From Thiolapillus brandeum (GTDB taxonomy: Bacteria; Pseudomonadota; Gammaproteobacteria; Chromatiales; Chromatiaceae), in assembly GCF_000828615.1 (NCBI RefSeq), contig NZ_AP012273.1, positions 2,170,001 to 2,234,000 on the forward strand: a stretch of 64,000 bases of DNA, in the 5' to 3' direction. The notes below the pieces were generated by a model. It made no database searches and was not told the DNA's origin. It saw only the letters and a program-made list of their open reading frames with translations. Positions 1-8,415 of the stretch are shown piece after piece (the first letter of the stretch is position 1; each line of letters begins with the position of its first letter). The position numbers and the translations under genes are program-made.

Positions 1-59
1 CCGGTAAACAGGTAGCGTCCAAAGCTGTTGCCGATATCGCGATACGCCAGGCTAATCAT
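1..59 (-). CDS. ABC transporter permease, N-terminal start only (partial)
   Basis: Only about 19 codons are inside the window, running off its left edge. The peptide begins MISLAYRDIGNSFGRYLF, which resembles the amphipathic N-terminus of MacB/FtsX-type ABC permeases (inference from a short stretch). The ATG at 57-59 overlaps the last codons of the upstream HlyD-type adaptor by 8 bases. This implies translational coupling and supports an adaptor-permease export system. The ATPase gene is presumably further left. Confidence 0.55.
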   Translation of the reverse strand, partial: MISLAYRDIGNSFGRYLFT

Positions 60-1218
60 CAGCAGTCTCTTTGACGCGATCCCCTTCCTTCAATGGCTTT
101 TGCGGATAGATGGCCACGTTTTCCCCTTTCTCCAGGCCACCGGTTATTTGCGTCTTTCCATCCAGGGTATGGATGCCAGTTTCCAGGGGAAGAAAAACCA
201 CCCTTCCCTTGCGTACCACCCATGCCCCGGGCTGGCCTTGCTGATACGCGATGGCCGCGCTGGGCAGCCAATCCGCCTGTGGGACCGGCGCCAGGTGAAT
301 CGTCACATTGGCGAGCATGCCAATGGACAGGCCCTTGGGTATCTGGTCGAAACCCACATCCACCCAACGTTCTTCAGTCAGGCTGTCAGCGATAAGTTCC
401 ACACGTTTTACGCTGCCGGCCCGTGTCTCTTGCGGATGGCTGCGCAACTGTATGTCCGCGCTCTGCCCTACGGTTATCCGGCCTGTTTTGGCCTGATCGA
501 TCCGCGTACGGATCCACAAGGAAGCGGGATCTATCATGCGCAGTACGGGAGTGCCGGCAACGATGACTGAGCCAGGTTCCACTTCACGGGCCGTCACCAT
601 GCCGTCCTGCGGGCTGATGAGTTTCATATCAGCAAGCTGCGCCTGCAATGCCTTGTACTCCTCTGATGCACGTTCGAGATCATGCTTGACACCTGCAAGA
701 TTGGCCTGCATTTCACGTAGCTTGTCAGCAGCAGCCCTTGCCTCGCTTTCCCGGCTTTCCGCCAATTCCTGGCTGACCTGTCTTTTCTCTACCAGCTTGC
801 GATAACGGATCGCTTCCTTTTGTGCCTGTTGGTAATGTTCCCTCGCGTCATCAACGGCCGCTTCAGCCGCTTCGACCAAATGCTCAACCTTGTCGGCATT
901 CAGTGCCGCCGCCTTCAACCGCTCCGGCAGATCGACTGGATCCATCTCACCCAGCAACTGCCCTTTTTGCACATGGTCACCATGGTCAACAAGCAACTTC
1001 AGCAATCTGCCGGAACGCGTGGGGCCGATACGGTAACTACGTAAGGCCTCAACCGTCCCGACACCAAAAATGGCCGGATGCAAATCACCCTGTTGCAGTT
1101 TTACGATCTTGACAGGTATGGGGGCCAGGGGACCTTTCAGAAGAATCAGTGCAACGACGCTGGCAACCAGAAAAACAGCAAAAGCGGTGTAGACTAAATG
1201 TCGATTGGGGCGTTTCAT
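52..1218 (-). CDS. HlyD/RND-type periplasmic adaptor (membrane fusion) protein
   Basis: Membrane-fusion subunit of a tripartite efflux pump or ABC exporter, anchored in the inner membrane and reaching into the periplasm. The protein has 388 residues from the ATG at 1218. An upstream TTG at 1245 would add nine residues and is less likely. It has one N-terminal transmembrane segment (about residues 8-28), a split biotinyl/lipoyl-like domain (GRLLKLLVDHGDHVQKGQLLGEMD and later ISPQDGMVTAREVEPGSVIVAG, both parts of the family pattern), a long alpha-hairpin coiled coil between them (about 105-205), and a C-terminal beta-barrel. It is coupled to the partial ABC permease at 1-59, so it probably serves a DevBCA/MacAB-like exporter. 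The substrate is unknown. Confidence 0.85.
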   Translation of the reverse strand: MKRPNRHLVYTAFAVFLVASVVALILLKGPLAPIPVKIVKLQQGDLHPAIFGVGTVEALRSYRIGPTRSGRLLKLLVDHGDHVQKGQLLGEMDPVDLPERLKAAALNADKVEHLVEAAEAAVDDAREHYQQAQKEAIRYRKLVEKRQVSQELAESRESEARAAADKLREMQANLAGVKHDLERASEEYKALQAQLADMKLISPQDGMVTAREVEPGSVIVAGTPVLRMIDPASLWIRTRIDQAKTGRITVGQSADIQLRSHPQETRAGSVKRVELIADSLTEERWVDVGFDQIPKGLSIGMLANVTIHLAPVPQADWLPSAAIAYQQGQPGAWVVRKGRVVFLPLETGIHTLDGKTQITGGLEKGENVAIYPQKPLKEGDRVKETADD

Positions 1219-1454
1219 AACAATCTCTGGTAATTTGCCTGGCAATGCCGTCAGAAATCAATATACACTGGTTTTTTCATAAGCAAGCCTTGAGAAAGCA
1301 GGGATTCCTGCAGCAGGCTGGCAACCAGGTCAGGTAAGATTGAGATGCGACAGTCCCTCATGATCCCTACACTATATGCGCTTATAATGATATAGCAAAT
1401 GGGCGCAGCGTATCCAATCCAATGATATTTTGAGAAATCTCATTACACAAAGAC

Positions 1455-1892
1455 ATGGCTTATTTTTCCGGCAATCTCCCCCTGCGTAATTCACTCAAGC
1501 AAACCATTCACGTGTTCTGGCGATTGTTGCCACTACTTACCGGGGTTCTGCTCCTGGCAGCCATGGTAGCTCAACTGATTCCCCAACTGATGAAAATGGG
1601 TTTTTTTGGACACGGAGCCTGGAGTGATGCCCTGGCCGCCTCCGGCATCGCAAGCATCGCTACAGGGCAACCTGTGGTCAGCTACATACTCGCCGGTGAA
1701 TTGCAGAAGGCTGGCGTAGAGTTATTGGCGGTAACCGCTTTTATCACAGCCTGGATTACTGTGGGTGTGGTGTCTCTGCCGGTCGAAGCACAAATGCTGG
1801 GATTGCGTTTTGCCCTGTGGCGCAACCTCGTGGCTTTCGTGTTCTCCCTGCTCATCGCCTGGCTCACCGTGGCATTGTTGCATGCCTTCTAA
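1455..1892 (+). CDS. permease, N-terminal half-type (DUF318/YraQ-like)
   Basis: A 145-residue membrane protein with about four hydrophobic segments. Its pattern (SGIASIATGQPVVSYILAGE followed by a hydrophobic ITAWITVGVV stretch) resembles COG0701/DUF318 permeases, in which two related halves form the transporter. It overlaps the next gene by 11 bases and was probably translated together with it to give a two-subunit permease. The substrate is not evident. The ribosome-binding site is weak. A frameshifted single gene is unlikely, because the second ORF has its own ATG and a plausible start. Confidence 0.6.
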   Translation: MAYFSGNLPLRNSLKQTIHVFWRLLPLLTGVLLLAAMVAQLIPQLMKMGFFGHGAWSDALAASGIASIATGQPVVSYILAGELQKAGVELLAVTAFITAWITVGVVSLPVEAQMLGLRFALWRNLVAFVFSLLIAWLTVALLHAF

Positions 1893-2424
1893 GAAGCCAC
1901 AGTCCGGCAAGCTTTCCGGAAGCTGGCTGTTTCTGCTGGGCGTAGCATTGCTCTATCTGTTCCTGCTGCCTGTTCAGGAGGAATTCATACACAGCAGTTT
2001 TAGCCGCTTCCTGCATATGGGAAAAGAACTTCTCCCCGTACTGGGCCTGGTATTTTTCTTTCTATGGCTGTTCAATCTGATGGGCAGTCTTCAGGGCAAG
2101 GCTGCACAGCTTACCGGCAATAACAGTGGTGCCAAAGGCTGGCTACTGGCCATGGCCATGGGCGTGCTTTCCCATGGCCCCATCTATCCATGGTACCCCC
2201 TGCTGCATGAACTGCAAAAAAAGGGTACCCGACCAGCCCTCCTGGCGACATTTCTGTACGCACGTTCCATCAAACTCCCATGGCTACCCGTGATGGCTCA
2301 CTATTTCGGACTGAGCTACATGTTGACGCTTACTCTCCTTATTCTGCTGTTCTCACCGCTACATGGCTGGCTGGTGGAAAACTTCTGCGAGAGTCAGGAA
2401 CAGCTGGGACCGAAGAAACAGTAA
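1882..2424 (+). CDS. permease, C-terminal half-type (DUF318/YraQ-like)
   Basis: A 180-residue inner-membrane protein starting at the ATG at 1882 inside the end of the previous gene. Hydrophobic segments lie near residues 12-30, 48-68, 85-100 and 150-170. A conserved-looking SHGPIYPWYPLLHELQKKG stretch is followed by LLATFLYARSIKLPWLP, the kind of re-entrant motif seen in DUF318 permeases. It pairs with the 145-residue gene upstream. A roughly 290-base AT-rich gap follows before the next gene. Confidence 0.6.
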   Translation: MPSKKPQSGKLSGSWLFLLGVALLYLFLLPVQEEFIHSSFSRFLHMGKELLPVLGLVFFFLWLFNLMGSLQGKAAQLTGNNSGAKGWLLAMAMGVLSHGPIYPWYPLLHELQKKGTRPALLATFLYARSIKLPWLPVMAHYFGLSYMLTLTLLILLFSPLHGWLVENFCESQEQLGPKKQ

Positions 2425-2716
2425 GCAGCCTCACTGGTCTGACCGGCCAGGGCCTTGAACCAGACAGGTTCTCACTGAACCCGGATTTCCGTTTCAGGCA
2501 ATTCAGCTATTTTTCCATACGCTCGCCAACATTCATATCACCATATATTTGTATTTGCATATATTTGATTATTATTATATTGTATCTCTATGGATTGGCT
2601 GACTGCGGGATCTTTCCGGGACTAAAGCACCAGATAAATTACCCTCTATTAGGTCAGGAGGCATTACCAGCCTCCGATGGATAGCCTCTCTACACGGGTA
2701 GTCATAGGAGATAAAG
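2425..2716. other. AT-rich intergenic region upstream of uspA-like gene
   Basis: This 292-base gap has a conspicuous AT-rich tract around 2535-2590 and no convincing gene. It probably holds the promoter for the universal stress protein operon. The only clear site is the Shine-Dalgarno sequence ATAGGAG at 2704-2710, just before the ATG at 2717. Confidence 0.5.
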
Positions 2717-3202
2717 ATGAAAAAAGTACTGGTTCCCATGGACCTCTCCCCGGTTTCAGAGGAGGCGTTGCGCTACGCTGTGGATTGCGCTTGTGCCAAT
2801 ACCAGACAACTTATTCTTGTACACGTCGTGGACTATCTCGATATTGGCAGTCTTGGGTTGGTCGGTCTGGCCGACCGTGAACAGGAACTGCGTGAGGAGA
2901 TGGTAAAGGAAGCACAACAGGGCCTGGAGAAACTGGCACGCAAATATGCTCGCGAAGGACTGATATTCAAGACACGGATTGTATTCGACCGTCCCTGGCG
3001 AGGCATCATCAATGTTGCTATCGAGGAAGCAGTTGATGCCATTGTCATGGGTTCCCATGGACGCGGCAAGGTAGCCGAATCCCTGCTCGGCAGCGTGGCT
3101 GGCAGGGTAGTCCATGAAGCACCGGTACCTGTCACCATCATCCGCCCCAAAAAGATGCGTGAGCGCTTGATCAACCACTGGCGTCACAGGGGAAGAGAAT
3201 AG
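2717..3202 (+). CDS. universal stress protein, UspA family
   Basis: A 161-residue single-domain USP. It starts with the typical MKKVLVPMDLSPVSEEALRYA strand-helix. Near residues 113-127 it carries the nucleotide-binding motif G-x2-G-x9-G-S (GSHG then nine residues then GS), so it is likely an ATP-binding USP. Cytoplasmic, with a role in stress or energy signalling (family knowledge). Its TAG stop overlaps the GTG start of the TauE/SafE gene by one base, so the two are co-translated. The C-terminus has a short basic extension (RPKKMRERLINHWRHRGRE). Confidence 0.9.
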   Translation: MKKVLVPMDLSPVSEEALRYAVDCACANTRQLILVHVVDYLDIGSLGLVGLADREQELREEMVKEAQQGLEKLARKYAREGLIFKTRIVFDRPWRGIINVAIEEAVDAIVMGSHGRGKVAESLLGSVAGRVVHEAPVPVTIIRPKKMRERLINHWRHRGRE

Positions 3203-3969
3203 TGGCACCCGATATTTGGACCTACCTCCTGGCGGGAGGACTGATCTTTGTCATATCCACATTGTTCTCCATGCTGGGACTGGGTGGAGGTATGCTCTAT
3301 GTACCCGTTTTCAAATGGCTTGGCTTTCCCCTGAAAACCATAGCGATTCCTCTTGGCCTGCTATTGAACGGCATAACCACCCTATCCGCTTTTCTGCGGT
3401 ATGCAAGGGAGGGCCTGGTGGATTACCGTGGTGGCCTCCCCGCTGCCATTGCCGGCTTGATACTGGCGCCCATAGGCGCCCATATGGTTGATTACGTTTC
3501 ACAACAGCAACTGATCATTTTGTTTGCGATCATGGTAAGCATCGCCGGTGTTCGGACATTGATCAAATCCAGGCAGGGAGAACCGACTCAGAAAGCGAGT
3601 AAAAACCGCCGCATGATTGTCGGTGGAATCGTTGGTGGAGGCGCGGGTTTCATCGCAGGGCTGCTGGGCATCGGCGGTGGCTTCATCGTTGCACCCATGC
3701 TGATGGAACTAGGCTACCCCACCAAGAATGCCGCTGCGACCACTGCTTTTATCGTCACTTTTTCATCTTTTTCCGGTTTTCTCGGTCATGTCGCCGAGGG
3801 ACGCATCAATTTATGGCTTGCGGCAATTGCCCTGATTGCGGTCATTGCCGGTTCACAGCTGGGCGCATGGTTCATGGCAAAAAAGGCACAGCCCAACTGG
3901 GTGAAAAACTTCTATGGCATCTTATTGATCGCTGTCGCAATCAAGCTGATTTTTGACATTTTCGGATAG
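3202..3969 (+). CDS. TauE/SafE (TSUP) family anion exporter
   Basis: A 255-residue polytopic membrane protein of the sulfite-exporter TauE/SafE family. Two homologous halves are visible, each with a glycine-rich motif (SMLGLGGGMLYVP near residue 23 and GLLGIGGGFIVAP near 154). These are the signature of the family, which exports sulfite, sulfoacetate and related anions. It starts at a GTG overlapping the uspA stop. Rhodanese genes downstream suggest a sulfur-compound substrate, but this is inference. Confidence 0.9.
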   Translation: MAPDIWTYLLAGGLIFVISTLFSMLGLGGGMLYVPVFKWLGFPLKTIAIPLGLLLNGITTLSAFLRYAREGLVDYRGGLPAAIAGLILAPIGAHMVDYVSQQQLIILFAIMVSIAGVRTLIKSRQGEPTQKASKNRRMIVGGIVGGGAGFIAGLLGIGGGFIVAPMLMELGYPTKNAAATTAFIVTFSSFSGFLGHVAEGRINLWLAAIALIAVIAGSQLGAWFMAKKAQPNWVKNFYGILLIAVAIKLIFDIFG

Positions 3970-4018
3970 ACAAATCCGGACTCAATGCTTTTCCATGTTT
4001 ACGATACCCGGAGGCAAC

Positions 4019-4468
4019 ATGAAACCACTCTTGTTCATCTTACTGTTAATAGGATTCAGCACTGGCATACAGGCAAGCGATGAAGTGCTGGAAAACTATA
4101 TTTCCAGTTTCGACTATGCTTCCAGAAAAGACATGAAAATGGACAGCAAAGGGTTGATTGCCCTGCTCAAGGAAGGGAAAGCTCAAGTGATCGATATACG
4201 TTTTCCCGAAGAAAGGACTGCATGGCGGGTGGAGCCATCCCTAAGTATTCCATTGAACGAATTGCCCAAGCGACTGGATGAAATTGACAAAAGCAAAATT
4301 GTTGTTACTGCCTGTCCGCACAAGGACCGTGCGGCAATCGCCATGGTTTATCTGCGATCCAGGGGAATCCAGGCCAAATATCTCACCGATGGGCTCATCG
4401 GCCTGGCTGAAAATCTCCGTGGTGACAATGCCAAAAGTTTTTCAGACGCTGTTATCAGGGCAAAATAG
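4019..4468 (+). CDS. exported single-domain rhodanese-like protein (paralogue 1)
   Basis: A 149-residue protein with a signal peptide (MKPLLFILLLIGFSTGIQA) and one rhodanese domain, so probably periplasmic. The start is the ATG at 4019, preceded by GGAGG. The active-site loop is CPHKDR with Cys99, fitting the C-x4-R pattern of sulfurtransferases. Flanking residues (VIDIRFPEERTAWR, IPLNELPKRLDEIDK, YLTDGLIGLAENLRGD as separate blocks) recur in the rhodaneses at 5617 and 6672, so the three are paralogues. It follows the TauE/SafE gene and precedes a CDF exporter. Confidence 0.85.
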   Translation: MKPLLFILLLIGFSTGIQASDEVLENYISSFDYASRKDMKMDSKGLIALLKEGKAQVIDIRFPEERTAWRVEPSLSIPLNELPKRLDEIDKSKIVVTACPHKDRAAIAMVYLRSRGIQAKYLTDGLIGLAENLRGDNAKSFSDAVIRAK

Positions 4469-4502
4469 TTTTGTCCCTCTGCTTCTGAAATGAGACACAG
4501 TC

Positions 4503-5402
4503 ATGACTGAACATGCCCATACCCATGCCGTGCCGGAGAGTGGTAAGCGCCTGGCCATTGTCATCCTGCTGAACTTCACCATTACCGCCGCTGAAATCAT
4601 CGGAGGACTGATATCCGGGAGTTTGTCACTGCTTTCTGACGCCCTGCATAATTTCAGTGACGGCATTGCGGTAATCATCGCCTGGATTGCAATCCGTCTG
4701 AGCCTGCGTCCGCGCTCTGAAAAACATACTTTCGGCCTGAAACGGGCACAGGTACTGGCTGCGGTCATCAATGCCGGCGCCCTGATTGCCATCAGTATCT
4801 ACCTGTTTGTTGAGGCATGGCAGCGTTTTATCGAACCCCAGGCGATTGGCGGTGTGGTAATGACGGCTGTCGCCACCATTGGTCTGGTGGCAAATGTCAT
4901 CGGAACCTGGCTGCTGCATCGCGGTTCCAAGCAGAACATGAACCTCAAAGCAGCCTATCTGCACCTGTTTTCAGATGCGATATCCAGCATCGGGGTCATT
5001 CTTGGTGGCCTGGCCATCACCTTCTGGAATGTTTACTGGATCGACCCGGTATTGACCGTACTGATCGGCCTCTATGTGCTCAAGGAAAGCCTGATGATCG
5101 TATGGCGCTCACTGCACATGTTTATGCTTGCGGCACCGGACAGTCTATCCCTGAGTGAAGTGCGGGAGGCCGTTTTAGGCGTTACTGGCGTTGAAAGTAT
5201 TCATCATATTCATCTGTGGGAAGTGGCAGAAAACGATATCCACTTCGAAGCACACATCGAGGTGCCCGATCAGCCTTTGCATGACGCGGAAAGTATCCGG
5301 CACGCCATAGAGAAAACCCTGCACGACCGGTTTGAAATCACCCATGTCACTTTGCAGGTGGAACCGGTAGGTGGTGAGTGCAGTACCGCTGCCCTGCCCT
5401 GA
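4503..5402 (+). CDS. cation diffusion facilitator (CDF) metal exporter
   Basis: A 299-residue inner-membrane exporter for divalent metals (Zn, Co, Cd or Fe class), of ordinary length for the CzcD/ZitB family. It has a histidine-containing N-terminus (HAHTHAV), six hydrophobic segments, metal-site motifs on TM2 (SLLSDALHNFSDG) and TM5 (HLFSDAISSIGV), and a cytoplasmic C-terminal domain with HHIHLWEV. It lies in the same orientation as the rhodanese genes around it. Metal specificity cannot be decided from the sequence. Confidence 0.92.
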   Translation: MTEHAHTHAVPESGKRLAIVILLNFTITAAEIIGGLISGSLSLLSDALHNFSDGIAVIIAWIAIRLSLRPRSEKHTFGLKRAQVLAAVINAGALIAISIYLFVEAWQRFIEPQAIGGVVMTAVATIGLVANVIGTWLLHRGSKQNMNLKAAYLHLFSDAISSIGVILGGLAITFWNVYWIDPVLTVLIGLYVLKESLMIVWRSLHMFMLAAPDSLSLSEVREAVLGVTGVESIHHIHLWEVAENDIHFEAHIEVPDQPLHDAESIRHAIEKTLHDRFEITHVTLQVEPVGGECSTAALP

Positions 5403-5404
5403 AT

Positions 5405-5620
5405 ATGAATCATACTGATCCCAAAACCTGCATACCGAACCCCTTTCTCACTGATACCCGCGGCAAAGCCCTGAAACTGGCGGTGTGGCTGGTCCGCCAC
5501 AGTATCTATGAACTCCACTTCAGACCGGTCAACGCAGCTGGCGATGATCAGCACATACCTCCCGACCTGTTTCGTGCCGCCGGCACAAAGGTCATCAGCC
5601 CCCAGGAGAAACAACCATGA
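5405..5620 (+). CDS. small conserved-looking protein of unknown function
   Basis: A 71-residue ORF starting at the ATG at 5405, two bases after the CDF stop. It ends in an ATGA overlap with the next rhodanese gene, which supports real translation. The product (MNHTDPKTCIPNPFLTDTRG...) has one Cys near the N-terminus and no transmembrane segment or recognisable domain. Its tight position between the CDF and rhodanese genes suggests a role tied to them. I do not recognise the family. Confidence 0.55.
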   Translation: MNHTDPKTCIPNPFLTDTRGKALKLAVWLVRHSIYELHFRPVNAAGDDQHIPPDLFRAAGTKVISPQEKQP

Positions 5621-6006
5621 CCCCCATCGACTTTGATCAATATCTGCTTACTTTCGACTACGACGAGCGCGTGGCAATGAAAATACAGCTTCCCGAAATG
5701 CTCAAACTGTACCGGGAAAACAAGGCCCAGGTCATCGATATCCGTTTCAACGAAGAATATGCTGCCTGGCAGGTGGGCATCGGGCAGCACATTCCCCTCA
5801 ATGAATTGCCGGGGCGCCTGGACGAACTGGACAAGGACAAGACCATCGTCACCATGTGTCCCCATTACGACCGGGCCGAAATCGCACGCCTTTATCTCAC
5901 CATGAAAGGCTACCATTCACGCTATCTCACCGATGGCATGCTGGGTATTGCCAATCACCTGCGCGGGGACGTTGCCCGCGACTACATGGAACTGCTGGAA
6001 GAATAG
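5617..6006 (+). CDS. single-domain rhodanese-like protein (paralogue 2), cytoplasmic
   Basis: A 129-residue rhodanese-domain protein without a signal peptide. The active-site loop is CPHYDR with Cys81. It shares the LTFDYDERVAMK, VIDIRFNEEYAAWQ and YLTDGMLGIANHLRGD blocks with the exported paralogue at 4019, so one likely arose by duplication. The Shine-Dalgarno AGGAG lies just upstream and the start overlaps the preceding small gene. Probable role: persulfide carrier or sulfurtransferase (family knowledge). The acceptor is unknown. Confidence 0.85.
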   Translation: MTPIDFDQYLLTFDYDERVAMKIQLPEMLKLYRENKAQVIDIRFNEEYAAWQVGIGQHIPLNELPGRLDELDKDKTIVTMCPHYDRAEIARLYLTMKGYHSRYLTDGMLGIANHLRGDVARDYMELLEE

Positions 6007-6041
6007 ATTCCGGCAGCACACACTTCATTGAGGAAAACAGC

Positions 6042-6656
6042 ATGGTGATCAATAAATATATCCATCATCCAAGCCTGACCTATGCGCCATTACTGCTGCC
6101 TCTGATCCTCGTCCCCCTGTTGGGCGAATGGGCCTGGAAAACCTACCACCCCGTGTTCTTTTCCCGGAACAAGGAGCTTTTCCTGGTGGCAGATATCATC
6201 TACATCGTCATTGTCAGACTGGCATTGCTCGATGCCATGCTGTTCCTGTTCAGCCGCTCTGTCCATGCGCTGCATATCACCCTGATTCGTATCGTCGCCC
6301 TATACCTTGAAATTACCGTGGTCACCATTCTCTATTTTGCCCTTATGTTCTATATCTTTGACGTATTCCATTTGTTCCAGTACAACGCCAGCATTGGCCC
6401 GGAACAGCTCGCCAACATCAAGGACCATGACTTCCTTGCGGCCTTCTATATTTCCACGGTTTCTTTTACCACCCTTGGCCTGGGCGACTGGGTTCCCCAA
6501 AGCCTGAATGCCATGATGGCCATTTCCACCGAGGTTATTCTGGGCGTGGTTCAGGCGGGGGTATTCATGGCCATTATGATTTATGCTCACCAAAACAAGG
6601 AGATACTCGGACCTGGTGCGCCAACACGTTTGCAGGGCAGCACCAGCACCGATTAA
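6042..6656 (+). CDS. ion channel-like membrane protein (Ion_trans_2 type)
   Basis: A 204-residue membrane protein from the ATG at 6042, preceded by GAGGAAAA. There are about five hydrophobic stretches (13-29, 46-70, 80-108, 130-142, 156-182). A pore-loop motif, FTTLGLGDWVP, at residues 142-152 corresponds to the K+ channel filter region (T-x-G-Y/F-G-D) but has Leu in place of the aromatic. The arrangement fits a small potassium channel-like protein; selectivity is uncertain. It sits between two rhodanese paralogues in the same direction. Confidence 0.75.
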   Translation: MVINKYIHHPSLTYAPLLLPLILVPLLGEWAWKTYHPVFFSRNKELFLVADIIYIVIVRLALLDAMLFLFSRSVHALHITLIRIVALYLEITVVTILYFALMFYIFDVFHLFQYNASIGPEQLANIKDHDFLAAFYISTVSFTTLGLGDWVPQSLNAMMAISTEVILGVVQAGVFMAIMIYAHQNKEILGPGAPTRLQGSTSTD

Positions 6657-6671
6657 TCTTGGAGAAAAAAC

Positions 6672-7046
6672 ATGAACAACTTAAGCGACGACTTTTCCAG
6701 AACCATCATTCCCCGGGAAATGCCCAATGCCCGTATTTCCGCCGATGATTTCATCACAGCCTACAACGCCGGGAAAGCAGAACTGCTGGACATTCGCATC
6801 GCCATGGAAACGTCTGTTTGGCAACTCAATTTTGGCTTAAAAATACCTGCCAACGAATTGCCCGAAAATCTGGACCAGTTGCCAAAAGACAAACTGATCG
6901 TAGTTGCCTGCCCCATGACAGACCGCTCCAACATGGCGCGTACTTACCTGCTCAGCAAGGGTTTCAACGTAAAATACCTGCAAGGAGGTCTGCTTGGACT
7001 CATGGATCGTCTAAAAGGCGGCAGAGCAAAAGACATTGAAATCTAA
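6672..7046 (+). CDS. single-domain rhodanese-like protein (paralogue 3)
   Basis: A 124-residue cytoplasmic rhodanese-domain protein with active-site loop CPMTDR (Cys80) and a strong GGAG ribosome-binding site. It shares with the genes at 4019 and 5617 the IPxNELPxxLD block and the YLQGGLLGL(M/A) C-terminal block. It is more diverged (IAMETSVWQLN in place of FxEExxAW). The pentahaem cytochrome c gene follows directly, so the product may supply or accept sulfane sulfur in the same process (inference). Confidence 0.85.
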   Translation: MNNLSDDFSRTIIPREMPNARISADDFITAYNAGKAELLDIRIAMETSVWQLNFGLKIPANELPENLDQLPKDKLIVVACPMTDRSNMARTYLLSKGFNVKYLQGGLLGLMDRLKGGRAKDIEI

Positions 7047-7098
7047 TTCCATCAACTCTGCCCGTGGGAGGCAGCTCTTATTGAGGCTGAAAGTGAGT

Positions 7099-8415
7099 AT
7101 GAACAGACTATCATTGATCATCTTGGCAGCAAGCTTCTTCAGCAGCACCTTGTTTGCTGCACCGAACCCCCTTAAAGATCCCAAATACTGTGGTGCCTGC
7201 CACCAGCGAATATATAAGGAATGGGCTTCATCCCGCATGGCGGCAACCGTCAACAACCCTAGGGTTTACCAGTTTTATACCGGCACCAATCCAGAAGGGA
7301 AAAAAGATGGCCTCGGGTTTCAGCCATTCACCCATGGAGAGAAAGGAGATTGTGCCGATTGCCACCTTCCGGAATTGGTGCTCGATGAAAGCAAAAAAGG
7401 GCGGGAGGTCGATCTTGGAATCGCACTGCGCAACCAACTCGATTTTGGCGTCTCATGTAATTTTTGCCATTCCCTGTCTGAGATACATATCAACAAGGAT
7501 ATAAATGGACGCTATAAAACACGTATCGTCGATACCGTAAAACGTGATCCAACAGGCGCCAAACACGGTCCTTACACAGATGCCAAGTCCCCTGCCCACC
7601 CGGCCACAAAAGACGACAAAATCCGTTCTTCAGAACTGTGCGGTGTGTGTCATCTGAATCAGGAGAAGTTTCTTTCCATCTCCACCTATGTCGATTGGAA
7701 AAAAGCTTACACTGAAGGTAAAACCGACAAAACCTGCCAGGAGTGCCACATGCCCTCAATTGAGAAGGCAGTACTGTTGGCGGATACTGCAACAGACCGT
7801 CCAAAACGTACTGGTACACGTTCCCATACCTTTGTGGGTTCTCATGACCCTGGTATGTTGCGCAAAGCCCTCTCCTTGAAAGTCGATGCCATCAGTAACA
7901 ACGGGGTACTGGAGGTAAACACCATTGTGGAAAATATTGGCGCAGGCCACAAAGTCCCCGGTTCCGGCCCCATCCGCAATGTTATCCTGAAAATTGACGT
8001 TACCGACGCCAACGGTGCACCCCTTAAATATATTGGAAGCAAGGATGGTCTGCTTGGCCCTTTGGCTGGCTTTGCTGACCCTAAAACCAAGCGGACTGAC
8101 TCCAACGACTGGGCCGGCATGCCGGGAAAAATGTACGCCAAAGCCTATGCATCCAAGCCTGTTCCATCCATGGGGAACAAGCCGATGATTGGCGTAGGTG
8201 GTTTTGCAGCGGACAAGGTGCTGTTCGATACAGCCCTGAAACCCTTCGAACCCGATCATGCCAAATTCAAGTTCAAACTTCCCATGACTGGTAGCAAAGG
8301 CATTCAAATCAAAGCCCGTCTGGTTTATCGGGATGCTTTCAAGCCCCTGGCCGACAGCAAACACTGGAAACTGGGACAACGGGATATGGTAAGCATAACC
8401 AAAGTCCTTCCCTAA
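7099..8415 (+). CDS. periplasmic pentahaem cytochrome c
   Basis: A 438-residue exported protein. The signal peptide is MNRLSLIILAASFFSSTLFA, cleaved before APNPL. Five CXXCH haem-binding motifs are visible: CGACH (31-35), CADCH (85-89), CNFCH (120-124), CGVCH (181-185) and CQECH (213-217). The C-terminal 200 residues have no haem and look beta-rich. The N-terminal layout resembles cytochrome c554/NrfA-like multihaem proteins. The start at ATG 7099 is chosen because the upstream in-frame ATG at 7036 would bury the signal peptide. Likely an electron carrier or a redox enzyme on sulfur or nitrogen compounds. The substrate is unknown. Confidence 0.85.
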   Translation: MNRLSLIILAASFFSSTLFAAPNPLKDPKYCGACHQRIYKEWASSRMAATVNNPRVYQFYTGTNPEGKKDGLGFQPFTHGEKGDCADCHLPELVLDESKKGREVDLGIALRNQLDFGVSCNFCHSLSEIHINKDINGRYKTRIVDTVKRDPTGAKHGPYTDAKSPAHPATKDDKIRSSELCGVCHLNQEKFLSISTYVDWKKAYTEGKTDKTCQECHMPSIEKAVLLADTATDRPKRTGTRSHTFVGSHDPGMLRKALSLKVDAISNNGVLEVNTIVENIGAGHKVPGSGPIRNVILKIDVTDANGAPLKYIGSKDGLLGPLAGFADPKTKRTDSNDWAGMPGKMYAKAYASKPVPSMGNKPMIGVGGFAADKVLFDTALKPFEPDHAKFKFKLPMTGSKGIQIKARLVYRDAFKPLADSKHWKLGQRDMVSITKVLP

